Below, piece by piece: positions 35,425 through 49,561 of a stretch of DNA of 64,000 nt. Origin of the DNA: UBA10649 sp963755335 (GTDB lineage: Bacteria > Actinomycetota > Actinomycetes > S36-B12); contig CAVWJW010000008.1 of assembly GCA_963755335.1 (NCBI GenBank), positions 1,612,001 through 1,676,000 of the forward strand. Reading direction: 5' to 3'. The notes under the pieces were generated by a model. The model did not search any database. It worked only from the letters and a program-made list of their open reading frames with translations, and was not told where the DNA came from. The number at the start of each line of letters is the position of its first letter. Positions within the stretch are counted from its first letter, which is position 1. The translations under genes and the position numbers were made by a program.

Positions 35425-36242
35425 TGCGGTCCTTCCTCGACGGCTCGCGTGACGGCAGCGAGCACGGCCTCCGACGTGAGGGTCTCATGGCCCATCCTGC
35501 CCCCACCGCGTGACAGCCACAGGAAGTACTCCACGTTTCCGGCCGGCCCGGGCAGCGGGCTGGCCGCCACGCCCAGCACGGACAGGCCGAGACCTCGCGC
35601 GGCGTCAGCGACCCCGCAGACCGCCGAGACGCGAAGTCGAGGGTCGCGGACCACGCCGTCGCCCACCGCCTCGCGGCCCACCTCGAACTGCGGCTTGACC
35701 ATGAGGAGGAAGTCGCAGTCGTTCGATGAGACCGCCACCATGGCGGGCAGCACGAGTTCGAGGGGAATGAACGACAGGTCGGCGACGACGAGTTCAGGTG
35801 CGAAGGGAAGCTGCGCGAGAGTCAGGGTCCGCACGTTCGTCCGCTCGATGACCGTGACCCGAGGATCGGTGCGGACCGGCCACGCGAGCTGCCCGTAGCC
35901 GACGTCGACGGCGGCCACGCCGGCCGCATTCCGCTCGAGCAGCACCTGGGTGAACCCACCGGTCGAGGCACCGGCGTCCATGCAGTGGCGTCCCGAGACC
36001 GCGACCTCCGGGAACGCCTCGAGCGCCCCGATCAGCTTGTGCGCGCCGCGCGAGACGTAATGGTCGTCGGGATTCGCGTCGACGACGACGATGGGGTCCG
36101 ACTCCTCGACCTGCGTGGCCGGCTTCGTGGCAACGGCCCCCTTGACCTTCACCCGTCCGGCGTCAATCAGCTGCTGTGCCGTCTCGCGGGACCGGGCCAG
36201 GTGCCGTCGAACCAGTTCGGCGTCCAGCCGCCGTCGGGCCAC
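35421..36242 (-). CDS. tlyA: TlyA-family rRNA 2'-O-methyltransferase
   Basis: 273 residues. N-terminal S4 domain (RRRLDAELVRRHLARSRETA, QLIDAGRVKVKG) and an FtsJ-like domain: YVSRGAHKLIGALEAFPEVA, HCMDAGASTGGFTQVLLERN (SAM motif I), ELVVADLSFIPLELVLPAM and LMVKPQFEVGREAVGDGVV with the catalytic Lys. Relatives methylate C1409 of 16S and C1920 of 23S rRNA, which affects capreomycin sensitivity. Member of the overlapping tlyA-nadK-recN set. Confidence 0.95.
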   Translation of the reverse strand: MARRRLDAELVRRHLARSRETAQQLIDAGRVKVKGAVATKPATQVEESDPIVVVDANPDDHYVSRGAHKLIGALEAFPEVAVSGRHCMDAGASTGGFTQVLLERNAAGVAAVDVGYGQLAWPVRTDPRVTVIERTNVRTLTLAQLPFAPELVVADLSFIPLELVLPAMVAVSSNDCDFLLMVKPQFEVGREAVGDGVVRDPRLRVSAVCGVADAARGLGLSVLGVAASPLPGPAGNVEYFLWLSRGGGRMGHETLTSEAVLAAVTRAVEEGPQ

Positions 36243-36260
36243 GATGCTCCGTTCGACCAG

Positions 36261-36524
36261 TCAGGTGCGCGGAGTGTCGACGTCGGTGAGAGTGGCGCGC
36301 AACTGCTGGTGGATCTCGTCGAAGACCGCCGCGTGCGTGTGGACGTCATCGGGATCGAGCGTGTCGAGCAGCTCGAGGGCCGCATCTACGCCTGGTTCGC
36401 CGGTCGGCTCCCACACCTGAAGCATGAGCTCGTTGTCGATCTCCTGCAGCACCATCACGTCGTCGGCGTCGTCGTCGCCTGGATCAACGGCGTCGCGCCG
36501 CGGTCGTGCTGGCTCATGAGGCAT
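36261..36524 (-). CDS. Small acidic hypothetical protein (87 aa)
   Basis: Starts inside the end of the Lys-tailed protein gene (11-bp overlap) and ends 18 bp before tlyA. Very acidic: PGDDDADDVMVLQEIDNELM, DTLDPDDVHTHAAVFDEIHQ. Probably helical in its second half. No family recognised. Small acidic genes in this place before tlyA are common in actinomycetes, which supports its being real. Confidence 0.6.
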   Translation of the reverse strand: MPHEPARPRRDAVDPGDDDADDVMVLQEIDNELMLQVWEPTGEPGVDAALELLDTLDPDDVHTHAAVFDEIHQQLRATLTDVDTPRT

Positions 36525-37009
36525 CCGGCTGCGGGTCCACGAGGATCTTCTTCTTCTTCTTCTTGACCGGGACAGTTCCAAGATCAGCGGGTGAACCCGA
36601 CGCGAGGTCCTCGATGCTCGGTTCGTGCTCGTCGGAGGGTGCGGCGGCCGGGTGACGGAGTCGCGACGACCGCGGCCGTCAGGTCCTGCACCTGGCGCTC
36701 GACGCGCTCGACGTGACGGCGGAGCGCGGCCAGTTCGTCCTCGCGGACGAAGCCCATTCGACCCACGGCCTTGTCCACCTCGCTGCGGATCATCCCGACG
36801 AGAAGCTCGCGATTGTCGCGACTGGTGGTGACCAGGTTGTCGGCGAGGTCCTGCACCTGCCCGACCATCTGGGGTGCCGGCACCGCCTTGCTCGACAGGA
36901 GCATCCCCTGCGTCAGCAGCCCCGTCACGACGTCGCGGGCCTTGCCTGTCGTGGCCACGGTCAGGCCGCTGGCCATCTGCGCGAAGCTGCGCAGGTCGTC
37001 CGGACCCAT
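36514..37009 (-). CDS. Helical coiled-coil protein with a hexalysine C-terminal tail, one frameshift
   Basis: About 164 residues after removing one C from CCC near 36645. ATG at 37009 with GAGGAGGA directly before it. The N-terminal half is amphipathic helix (LRSFAQMASGLTVATTGKAR, MVGQVQDLADNLVTTSRDNR), followed by a coiled-coil segment (ELAALRRHVERVERQVQDL). The corrected tail is acidic (SDEHEPSIEDLASG) and then VPVKKKKKKILVDPQPDAS. The layout recalls phasin-like or nucleoid-type helical proteins, but there is no firm match. Encoded between a NagD-type phosphatase gene and the small acidic gene, on one transcript. Confidence 0.6.
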
Positions 37010-37057
37010 GATTCCTCCTCGTGCGTGCACAGGTAGCCCACCGTACCCGTTCGCTCC

Positions 37058-38101
37058 TCAGCAGCGCTCGAGCGTCGCCGCCGAAAGCGCCTCCGCCGTC
37101 AGGACAGCGGACACCGTATCCACGTCCACGGCGCGGCCCTCGTCCGCACACCGCCAGGCCAGGGCCGCAGCTGCCCGAACAGCGTCCCAGGGATCGGCCT
37201 GCGACGGCCGGTCCGCCATGATGGCGCCACCTTCGACGACAGCGCGCGCCCCTCCGCAGCGGGCGGCATCCGAGAGCACCTCGACGTCCGGATAGGGCGA
37301 GCGAAGCACACGCAGGTCGTAGGCGACGAAGTCGGGCCGCTCCCGCGGAATGGCGGTGAGGAGTTCGCGGACCGTCGTGACTCCGGTGAACACGAGCAGC
37401 GTGGGCACGCCGACCCGTGAACCCGCGGAGATGTCGGTATCGAGTCGATCGCCGATCATCAACGGATGCAGTGAGCCGGCCCGCTCGATGGCCTCACGCA
37501 GCAGGGCCGGCTCGGGCTTGCCGGCGACCGCGTCAGGTGCCCGCCCCGCCGTCCGGGCGACGACGTCGACCAGTGCCCCGTTGCCCGGCGCGACGCCGCG
37601 CTGCGTCGGGAAGGTCAGGTCCGGGTTCGTGGCGATCCAGGGCAGGCCCGACCGCACGGCGAACGTCGCCTCGGCCAGATCGCGCCAGGTCAGGTCGGGC
37701 GAGTAGCCCTGCATCACGGCGGCCGGGCCCTCATCGAGGCTCTGCACGGGCACGTAGCCGCGATCGGCCAGCGCCACGCGGATCCCGGCTCCGCCGATCA
37801 CGAGCACCTTCGCCCCCGGGGATACGTAGTCCGCCAGGAGGCTCACGGCCGCCTGCGGGGAGGTCACGACATCGCCGACCTCCGCGGGGATGCTGAGCTC
37901 GTTGAGATGGTCGGCGACCGCCTGCGGCGGGCGGGCCGCGTTGTTCGTGACATAGACGCAGTGGACACCCCGTGAGCGCGCCTCGGCGATCGCATCAGCG
38001 GCGTGCGGCACGGCGGTCGGACCGACGTACACGACACCGTCGAGGTCGAACAGCAGGGCGTCGAAGCGGTCGACGAGCGGCACGGAGGCAGTGGGCTTCA
38101 C
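37058..38101 (-). CDS. HAD-superfamily hydrolase, NagD/phosphoglycolate-phosphatase-like
   Basis: 347 residues. Motif I FDALLFDLDGVVYVGPTAVP with the nucleophile Asp, motif II CVYVTNNAARPPQAV, a C2B-type cap (EGPAAVMQGYSPDLTW), motif III Lys in VAGKPEPALLREA and motif IV PLMIGDRLDTDISAG. These are NagD-family sugar-phosphate/nucleotide phosphatases. An extra ~60 residues at the C-terminus (DPWDAVRAAAALAWRCADEG) are usual in actinomycete members. GTG start overlapping the stop of the TPR gene (GTGA). Confidence 0.92.
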   Translation of the reverse strand: MKPTASVPLVDRFDALLFDLDGVVYVGPTAVPHAADAIAEARSRGVHCVYVTNNAARPPQAVADHLNELSIPAEVGDVVTSPQAAVSLLADYVSPGAKVLVIGGAGIRVALADRGYVPVQSLDEGPAAVMQGYSPDLTWRDLAEATFAVRSGLPWIATNPDLTFPTQRGVAPGNGALVDVVARTAGRAPDAVAGKPEPALLREAIERAGSLHPLMIGDRLDTDISAGSRVGVPTLLVFTGVTTVRELLTAIPRERPDFVAYDLRVLRSPYPDVEVLSDAARCGGARAVVEGGAIMADRPSQADPWDAVRAAAALAWRCADEGRAVDVDTVSAVLTAEALSAATLERC

Positions 38102-38538
38102 GTGGAGATGGGTCCTTCCGATGGCAGTCCGCCGAGCGCTCGTGCTCTCAGCGTGGAGGTGACCTGGCGCAACGCCGCGGCGTACTCGGCGCGGCCCGGG
38201 CGCATGACCGCCGCCATCGCCAGTTCGTTGCGAGCCTCCGGGAACCGTTGCAGCCGCCACAGGGACATGCCCAGTCCGAAGTGCGCATAGTCCTCTGCCG
38301 GACTCCGCTCGGTGAGCTCGGCGAACGCCTCCGCAGCCCGTGCGTACTCCCGGTTGTCGAACAGTGCGCGCGCGAGGCCTTCGAGCACGCTGGTCGAACG
38401 CGGGTCGACCTCGCGCAGCCGTGCGAAGAGGACGGCGGCCCCAGCACTGTCACCGCGGTCGAGCAATGCCACCGCCCTCTGGTACGCGTCGTAGGGATCA
38501 TCCCCGAAGGCGACCTCGCCGGAGGGGCTCGACGTCAT
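38098..38538 (-). CDS. TPR-repeat protein
   Basis: 146 residues. Three tetratricopeptide-like helix pairs: YDAYQRAVALLDRGDSAGAA, VLEGLARALFDNREYARAAE and YAHFGLGMSLWRLQRFPEAR. A scaffold or protein-binding role is likely. Upstream partner of the NagD-like gene (4-bp overlap) and next to the SSB-like gene (4-bp gap), so all three are co-transcribed. Confidence 0.85.
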   Translation of the reverse strand: MTSSPSGEVAFGDDPYDAYQRAVALLDRGDSAGAAVLFARLREVDPRSTSVLEGLARALFDNREYARAAEAFAELTERSPAEDYAHFGLGMSLWRLQRFPEARNELAMAAVMRPGRAEYAAALRQVTSTLRARALGGLPSEGPIST

Positions 38539-38542
38539 TGGC

Positions 38543-38902
38543 CTATGGTCGCACGCGGAGCCTCTCGAGCCGCACGACGTCGACCTCCATCGCGCTGCCG
38601 AGTCCAGTACCCGAACGCCAGAACCGGCGCCGAAGCGTGCCCTCGACGCGGATCCACTGCCCCGCCTCCAACGCTGCGAGGCGACGGGCGACGGGGGCCC
38701 GGAAGGTCTGACAGGAGATGGCGTCGACCGTTGCCGGTCGGGCACCCGTCTTGGCGATGTCGCGGCCCAACCGGTCCACGACGACCGTGAACACCGTCAC
38801 CTCGTCGCCGCTGGGCAGTTCACGACGATCCACGCGCGTCCCCAGTCGACCCTGGATCGTCACCGCGCTGAACGGACCGGTGGCATCCTCCGCAGTCGTC
38901 AT
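38543..38902 (-). CDS. OB-fold single-stranded DNA-binding-like protein
   Basis: 119 residues; ATG at 38902 has GGGGAG upstream. The OB fold of the SSB family can be followed: SAVTIQGRLGTRVDRRELP, VTVFTVVVDRLGRD, FRAPVARRLAALEAGQWIRV, EGTLRRRFWRS. It lacks the Gly-rich acidic tail of the main replicative SSB, so it is a minor paralogue. First gene of the SSB-like/TPR/NagD series. Confidence 0.75.
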   Translation of the reverse strand: MTTAEDATGPFSAVTIQGRLGTRVDRRELPSGDEVTVFTVVVDRLGRDIAKTGARPATVDAISCQTFRAPVARRLAALEAGQWIRVEGTLRRRFWRSGTGLGSAMEVDVVRLERLRVRP

Positions 38903-39037
38903 CTGGCTCCCCTTCATCCGGACCGCCTGGGCAGCGGTCGTCACCCGCCCGATCGTCGTCGCTGCTCGTGCCGACCAGGCCATCGCGCACGGCGCCGGTG
39001 GATGCCGGACCCTCGTTCGCGGACCTGTGGATCGGGC

Positions 39038-39043
39038 CATAAT
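39038..39043 (+). promoter_or_regulatory. -10 box, leaderless promoter of the MBL-fold hydrolase gene
   Basis: CATAAT followed by six bases (GCGGTC) and the ATG at 39050. No ribosome site; the -35 region is weak. Confidence 0.45.
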
Positions 39044-39049
39044 GCGGTC

Positions 39050-39983
39050 ATGACGGCGACCCCCATCGAGTCACTCGGCCAGGACGTCTTCCACATCGAC
39101 ACGAGGATGGGCGGGTACTCCGGGATCACGTCGGGATACCTGATCCGCAGCAGCCGGCCCTGCCTCATCGAGACGGGGACGGCGCGATCGGCCGGCACCG
39201 TGATCGCGGCACTCGCCGAACTCGGAGTCGGCCCCGAGGATCTGTCGACCATCGTGGTCACGCACATCCATCTGGATCACGCGGGCGGCGTCGGCGACCT
39301 GGCGGAGGCCTTCCCGCACGCCCAGGTCGTGGTGCACGAGCGAGGCGCGCGTCACCTGGCCGACCCGACCAAACTCGTGGCCAGTGCCCACCGGGTGTTC
39401 GGCGCAGACATGGATCGCCTGTTCGGCGATCTTCGCCCGGTGCCGCAGGAGCGGCTCGTCGTCCTGGGTGAGACGGGCAGCGTGGACCTCGGCGACGGGC
39501 GTGAACTGACCGCGTTCCACAATCCCGGGCACGCGTCCCACCACATCGGCCTGCTCGACTCGGCGACGGGGGACCTGTACACCGGAGATGCGGCAGGTGT
39601 GTACGTACCCGAGACGGCTGACGTGCGGCCGGCGACTCCCCCGCCCGACTTCGACCTCGCGCTTGCCCTCGACTCGATGGCGCGGATGCGCAGCAGTGGC
39701 GCGCAGCGCCTTCTCTTCAGTCACTTCGGTCCGGTGACCGACGTCGACGGACACGCTCGACCGATCGGTCGAGGAGCTGCGCTACTGGGTCGATGCCGTG
39801 CGGATCGCCCATCAGAGCACCCCGGACATCGACCACGCCATCGCCATGGTTCGCGAGAAGGATCGCGAACGGCACCCCGCGTTCTATGCGGACGAGGCGC
39901 GCGTCCACAAGTTCGACGAGTTGTCGGGCGTGGGCGCGAACGTCAACGGGATCGTCCGCTGGCTGGACAAGCAGGAAGCCTGA
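39050..39983 (+). CDS. Metallo-beta-lactamase-fold hydrolase, one frameshift
   Basis: About 310 residues after a +1 shift near 39755. Metal-binding motif TIVVTHIHLDHAGGVGDLAE (HxHxDH), a further His in NPGHASHHIGLLDSATGDL, Asp in DLYTGDAAGVYVPE and the last His in LLFSHFGPVTD. All zinc/iron ligands are thus present. The tail after the shift (VEELRYWVDAVRIAH to NVNGIVRWLDKQE) is a helical C-terminal part typical of this group. Substrate unknown; thioester or lactone hydrolysis is common among relatives. Confidence 0.88.
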
Positions 39984-39989
39984 GCCTGG

Positions 39990-41295
39990 TCAGGCGTCGG
40001 TGTCGTCCTCGTCGTCGATCTCCTCGATGAACGTCAGTCCGCCGACCTCGTCGACGCGCTCCCCGGCGTCGGTGACCCCGTTGATGTCCGAGTCGGCGGC
40101 CCGATGCATCCACTCCAGCGCCTCGGTCCCGCGGCCGACCCGATCGAGAAGGTCGGCGTAGGCGTATTGAAGTCGAGCTCGCGAATCCCCTCGCGGCGAG
40201 CGTCGTCAGCTCCGGCACCTGCAGGAGCAGGACCGCTGCATCCAGCTGGCCGAGGTCGGCTCGCGCGCCGGCAGCCACCAGCGTCAGTTCGATGCGGGTC
40301 TCCACGTCGAGGCGACGCGAATCGGTCTCGCGGATGATCTCCAGGGCACGCTGCGGGCGACCCAGCCCGCGCTCGCAGTCGGCGATCATCGGCACGTACG
40401 CCGCCGAACCGGTCATCCTGCGCACGGTGCGCAGTTCGGCAGCCGCCTCTGCGAAGTCCCCCGCCAGGTAGGCCGTGATGCCGGCCGCCTCGCGGACGGC
40501 AGCCACTCGCCCGGCACGCCGCTTTGCGGCGGCGATGTGCTCGCGCGCCAACGGCACGTTCCCGTCGACCAGCGCGCGGTCTGCTGCGGCCAGATGGCGA
40601 CCGACGATCAGGGCCAACCCCTCAGGCAGCGTGCGCAACTCGTTCAGGACGCCCTTGTCGAGCTCATTCACCGATACGTCGTCGGCCACATGCGGCTCGG
40701 GGATCCGCGGAGTGTCGCGACGGGTGTCACTGCGCCGATCGTCAGTGCGGCGGCCGTCACTTCGACGGTCATCGGTGCGACGGTCGTCCGAACGCCGGCC
40801 CTTGGCGTCGGGGCGGGCACCGCGCGCGCCAGCCGGCCGCGGCCCACCTGAACGTGGCCGATCAGCTCCCGGCCTGGTCGACCTGTCGCCGGCCGGCCTG
40901 GCCGACCGGTCGCTGCTGGGCTTGCCCGAACGCGGCTTGGCCGACCGGGAGTCACTCGGCCGTGCGGATCGAGCCTCGCCGGTCTTGGACGTGCGACGTT
41001 CGTCAGTCTTGGACGTACGACGTTCGTCAGTCTTCGACGACCGGGAGTCTCCCGGCTTCGACGACCGAGGCCGGTCACTGGACGGCTTGGTGCTGGACGG
41101 CTTCCCCGTGCCGGTCCGAGGCTTGCCGGCCGGGGGCCGGCCGGCTGGCGGTTTGGCGCTTGTCGACCTGCCAGTTGCCTTAGGTCCTGGCTTGCCCGGC
41201 GGCTTCGCGGAACTCGGGCGCCGAGTCCCAGAGGACGACTTGCCCCCGGATGCGGACTTGCCACTGGACGGACGCGACGACGACGCGGAAGGCAC
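39990..41295 (-). CDS. Basic low-complexity protein with TPR-like C-terminal domain, one frameshift
   Basis: About 434 residues. GTG at 41295 with AGAGGA six bases upstream; an ATG further up lies inside the rrn terminator and is rejected. Residues 1-~190 are Ser/Lys/Arg/Pro-rich with repeats such as SKTDERRTSKTDERR and RRSDDRRTDDRRSDGRR, and are strongly basic. The C-terminal part is helical: VLNELRTLPEGLALIVGRHL, EHIAAAKRRAGRVAAVREAA, TAYLAGDFAEAAAELRTVRR. After a +1 shift near 40180 it ends ARLQYAYADLLDRVGRGTEA and an acidic tail. The basic part may bind RNA or DNA; this is inference. First gene after the rrn operon. Confidence 0.7.
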
Positions 41296-41328
41296 GGCTG
41301 ATCCTCTCAGACCCACAGGTCTAGAAAT

Positions 41329-41358
41329 GACAAAGGCCACCCGAAGGTGACCTTTGTC
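41329..41358 (-). terminator. rrn operon terminator hairpin
   Basis: On the minus strand GACAAAGGTCAC, loop CTTCGG, then GTGGCCTTTGTC: a 12-bp stem with one G-U pair and a stable UUCG-type loop, followed by ATTTCT. It lies 8 bp after the 5S gene and before the basic-protein gene. Confidence 0.75.
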
Positions 41359-41366
41359 GAAAAAAT

Positions 41367-41483
41367 GTCCGGCGGCGTCCTACTCTCCCACCCAGTCACC
41401 CGAGCAGTACCATCGGCGCTGAGAGGCTTAGCTTCCGGGTTCGGAATGGAACCGGGCGTTTCCCTCTCGCTATGGCCGCCGAA
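41367..41483 (-). rRNA. rrf: 5S ribosomal RNA
   Basis: About 117 bases. The 5' part GGCGGCCATAGCGAGAGGG and the 3' part GAGAGTAGGACGCCGCCGG pair as helix I. GGAAACGCCCGGTTCC and the CGAAC loop (in reverse: GTTCGGAATG) are as expected. Ends are approximate to two or three bases. Confidence 0.95.
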
Positions 41484-41587
41484 ACTCTATTGAGATTTCA
41501 ACGTAAACCGAGCACAACTAAGTACTCGAGGTTCCCGACCGAATCTCGGGAACCGCACAGTGGACGCGAGTCTATAAATGAAAGATT

Positions 41588-46593
<5,006 letters not shown>

Positions 46594-47105
46594 GAATTGT
46601 TTTGATACTGGCAGAGAATGAGCTGTGTGCTCATATTTCTACCAAAGGAATCCGTCTGCGACTCGCTGCACCGATCAACGACCGGCCAGCCAAGCCCCAG
46701 AACGGGGTATTGGCATTGACATGTGACACGCTGTTGAGTTCTCAAGGAGCGGGCGCGCACCTCTGCGAGGCTTTCGACCTCGTTTTGGGGCAACGTTCCA
46801 AACTTACGGAGTTTCTCGGAGGGAGTCAAATCACGCGGTTCGGCGTGTCTTGGCCCTCGATCTTCTCTTAAAGCTCCGCGGGACCGGCCTAGCTTGGCGT
46901 TCACCCACAAGGACTCAGTCCTTGCTAACAGGTGAGCGGCTTGGTGTCCGTTCCTCCCTCGCGGAAGGCATACATTACGCAGCCCCCACTGCTGGGTCAA
47001 ATCCGGGTCCCGAGGGCCCTGTCGACCCATCGTGGGCCCGGCGGGACTGTCAGGCCGATCGTGAAAACCCTTACATGGCAAGGCTTTTCGTACGTCGCCC
47101 AGGCA
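46594..47105 (-). promoter_or_regulatory. rrn leader and promoter region (about 510 bp without a gene)
   Basis: No coding gene is supported here. The best promoter on the minus strand is TTGACC (46995-47000), 17-bp spacer, TAATGT (46972-46977). About 230 bases further on, CTTGAGAACTCAAC (46733-46746) is the boxA-like antitermination element of actinomycete rrn leaders, matching the copy in the spacer. Transcripts reach 16S at about 46593. Confidence 0.65.
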
Positions 47106-48389
47106 TCACATGAGTGGGACGCGGACCCCGGCGAACGCCTTCTTGCCCCGGCGCAGCACCAACCACTCCCCGTGATGTAGGTCACGAACGGCCATCTGTC
47201 CGGCGGTCTCCTCGATGCGCACGTTGTTCGCGTAGGCCCCGCCCTCGTCGATCGTGCGACGGGCGGCCGACTTGCTCGCCACCAATCCGGTTCGGGCGAG
47301 CAGGTCGTCGTAGGCGGGCAGGAGGCCATCGACGATCTCGCTCGCCTCCAGCACCACGTGCGGGGCCTCGCCCAGGGCCGCCGCGAGGGTCGTAGCCGGA
47401 AGGTTGCCGAGGTCTCCCTGCCCGAACAGCGCCCGACCGGCCGCCTCCGCGGCGTCCCGCTCGGCATCGCCGTGCACCAGGGCCGTCATCTCCGTCGCGA
47501 GCGCCCGCTGGGCAGCCCGCTCCTGTGGGCGCTCCCCCGCGCTGGCGATGAGCGCGTCGATCTCGTCCCGCGACCGGAAGCTGAACGTGCGCAGGAACTG
47601 CGCGACGTCGCGATCGTCGGCGTTCAGCCAGAACTGGAAGAACGCGTAGGGGCTGGTGAGCTCGGGATCGAGCCACACGGTCCCGGATTCCGTCTTGCCG
47701 AACTTGGTCCCGTCGGCCTTGGTCATCAGCGGCGTGGTGAGGGCGTGGACGGACGTCGCCTCCATGCGCCGGATCAGGTCGACGCCGGCGGTGATGTTGC
47801 CCCACTGGTCGGCGCCACCGGTCTGGAGCGTGCAGCCGTAGCGCCGGAACAGCTGGACGTAGTCGTAGGACTGCAGGAGGGCGTAGCTGAACTCGGTGTA
47901 CGAGATGCCGCCGGCGGCCAGTCGCGCCGCGACCGCCTCACGGTCGAGCATGCGGTTCACGCTGAAGTGCTTGCCCACGTCGCGCAGGAACTCCAGGACG
48001 CCCATGCCCTCGGTCCAGTCAAGGTTGTTCACGGCGACGGCAGCGTTGGCGCCCTCGAACGCGTAGAAGCGGTCGAGCTGCTCACGGATCCTCGCCACGA
48101 AGCCCTCGACGACGTCGCGCGGGTTCAGATTCCGCTCCCCCGTCATCTTCGGGTCGCCGATCAGGCCCGTGGCCCCTCCGACCAGGGCGAGGGGGCGATG
48201 ACCGTGCTGCTGGAACCGTCGCACCGTGAGGATCTGCACCAGGTTGCCCAGGTGGAGGCTCGGCGCGGTCGGATCGAACCCGCAGTACAAGGTGATCGGC
48301 CCGTCGGCCGTGGCGGCGCGCAGCGAGTCGAGATCGGTGCTCTGGGCAATCAGCTGTCGCCAGGACAGCTCGTCGATGATGTCGGACAC
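47106..48389 (-). CDS. tyrS: Tyrosyl-tRNA synthetase
   Basis: 427 residues from the GTG at 48389, chosen because GGAGG lies eight bases upstream. Class I motifs: LYCGFDPTAPSLHLGNLVQI (HIGH-like HLGN), SYDYVQLFRRYGCTLQTGGA with QWGNITAGVDLIRR, and TKADGTKFGKTESGTVWLDP (KMSKS-like KFGKT). The C-terminal S4 domain is SKSAARRTIDEGGAYANNVR. Charges tRNA-Tyr. It lies just upstream of the rrn promoter, on the same strand. Confidence 0.96.
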   Translation of the reverse strand: MSDIIDELSWRQLIAQSTDLDSLRAATADGPITLYCGFDPTAPSLHLGNLVQILTVRRFQQHGHRPLALVGGATGLIGDPKMTGERNLNPRDVVEGFVARIREQLDRFYAFEGANAAVAVNNLDWTEGMGVLEFLRDVGKHFSVNRMLDREAVAARLAAGGISYTEFSYALLQSYDYVQLFRRYGCTLQTGGADQWGNITAGVDLIRRMEATSVHALTTPLMTKADGTKFGKTESGTVWLDPELTSPYAFFQFWLNADDRDVAQFLRTFSFRSRDEIDALIASAGERPQERAAQRALATEMTALVHGDAERDAAEAAGRALFGQGDLGNLPATTLAAALGEAPHVVLEASEIVDGLLPAYDDLLARTGLVASKSAARRTIDEGGAYANNVRIEETAGQMAVRDLHHGEWLVLRRGKKAFAGVRVPLM

Positions 48390-48440
48390 GCGGTCATCCT
48401 CCCGCACGCTGAGGCGCGGCGAGCACCGACGTCACGGGAG

Positions 48441-48938
48441 CTACTCGTCGACCTGCCCGTCGAGCAGCTCGCGGTAGATGTCCAGGTGGCCGTTGTGCCG
48501 CGCCGTCTCCTCGATCATGTGCAGGTAGATCCAGCGCAGGGACGGGTGCCTGCCGAGCCACGGGACCTCGAGCGCCGTGCGGTCATCGAGGTCGTGGCGC
48601 AGCGCGATCGCGTGACTCTCGGCGCAGGCCCGCGCGTACTCGGCGATCAGCGAGTCGAGGTCGTCCTCAGCCTCGAGGTCGAACGCCCCGTTCGGCGACT
48701 GCTCGCGGGTGCGCCGCGGAACGTTCGCCTCGCCGTCGAGGTAGTGCCGGAACCACCAGCGCTCCACGTCGATCAGGTGCTTGAGTACGCCGGCCGCACT
48801 CGTGGCCGACGGACCGAGTCGACGGGTCGCGAGGGTCCAGGGCAGGCCGGTCGCCTTGCGGATCGCCTCCGCGCGGTTGCCGTCAAGATGCGCTTCCAGC
48901 AGCTCTCGCTCCGTGCCGGTCTCCACGTCCATTTCCAT
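48441..48938 (-). CDS. DUF664/DinB-family protein (second copy)
   Basis: 165 residues. His in AAGVLKHLIDVERWWFRHYL and the C-terminal HMIEETARHNGHLDIYRELL are the likely metal ligands of the DinB fold; NLTDVERW-type Trp residues are usual in DUF664. It is a distant paralogue of the protein at 15034-15573. Reaction unknown, probably thiol-dependent. The ATG at 48938 is set by TACAGT six bases upstream (leaderless), so it has its own promoter although mpg lies only 14 bp upstream. Confidence 0.87.
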   Translation of the reverse strand: MEMDVETGTERELLEAHLDGNRAEAIRKATGLPWTLATRRLGPSATSAAGVLKHLIDVERWWFRHYLDGEANVPRRTREQSPNGAFDLEAEDDLDSLIAEYARACAESHAIALRHDLDDRTALEVPWLGRHPSLRWIYLHMIEETARHNGHLDIYRELLDGQVDE

Positions 48939-48944
48939 GACCAG

Positions 48945-48950
48945 ACTGTA
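48945..48950 (-). promoter_or_regulatory. -10 box, leaderless promoter of the second DUF664 gene
   Basis: TACAGT, six bases (CTGGTC), then the ATG at 48938. Confidence 0.4.
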
Positions 48951-48952
48951 GG

Positions 48953-49555
48953 TCAGCGAGCGGCCTTCCGGTATGGACTCACGGTGGGTTCGTCGCGGGC
49001 GAAGAAGCGCCACGGAGTGGCCGACCCGGCGCCGCCGACCCCCGTGCGGGCCGAGATGCCGATCTGTGCCGACGCGATCGGCTCGGCGGCGATCAGGCGA
49101 AGCGGCGAACGGGCCGCGAGCAGGTTCGCTCCGTCGAGCGCCCCGGTCACGCCGAGCGCCACGGTAAGGCGGGCCGGTCCTCGCGCCAGGTCGCGGTCTC
49201 GGGTCGAGCCGGGACGTCGCTCCCGGGCCGTCGGCAGGCCCTCGACCACCTCCCCGGCCCTCAGCAGCACGGCGCCCGCGACGCCTTCGGACCGCGTCAC
49301 CACGTTGAGGCACCAGTGCATGCCGTAGGTGAAGTACACGTAGGCGCGTCCAGGCGGCCCGAACATCGTCGCGTTGCGGGGCGTCTCCCGGCGGAAGGCG
49401 TGGGATCCGGGGTCCTCCCCCTCGCCGCCGTAGGCCTCCACCTCAGTGAGGCGAACGGACACCCGCCTCCCATCGACGCGCGAGGTCAGGATGGCGCCCA
49501 GGAGCAGCGGCGCCACGTCGACCGCATGGGCCGTCAGCGCGTCGCGGGTGAGCAC
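48953..49555 (-). CDS. mpg: 3-methyladenine DNA glycosylase (AAG/MPG family)
   Basis: 200 residues, typical for bacterial AAG. SVRLTEVEAYGGEGEDPGSH holds the catalytic Glu region; RNATMFGPPGRAYVYFTYGM and HWCLNVVTRSEGVAGAVLLR form the damaged-base pocket; RDLARGPARLTVALGV follows. Excises alkylated purines in base-excision repair. GTG start with TAGCGT six bases upstream (leaderless). Confidence 0.93.
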   Translation of the reverse strand: MLTRDALTAHAVDVAPLLLGAILTSRVDGRRVSVRLTEVEAYGGEGEDPGSHAFRRETPRNATMFGPPGRAYVYFTYGMHWCLNVVTRSEGVAGAVLLRAGEVVEGLPTARERRPGSTRDRDLARGPARLTVALGVTGALDGANLLAARSPLRLIAAEPIASAQIGISARTGVGGAGSATPWRFFARDEPTVSPYRKAAR

Positions 49556-49561
49556 GTGGGA

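Noticed and set aside
40975..41045. Short tandem repeats resembling a CRISPR or minisatellite
   Set aside because: The repeat unit is 24 bases without unique spacers and encodes the SKTDERR repeats of a protein; no cas genes are present.
47358..49328. Plus-strand open frame of 656 codons opposite tyrS, DUF664 and mpg
   Set aside because: Antisense to three clear genes; composition typical of shadows.
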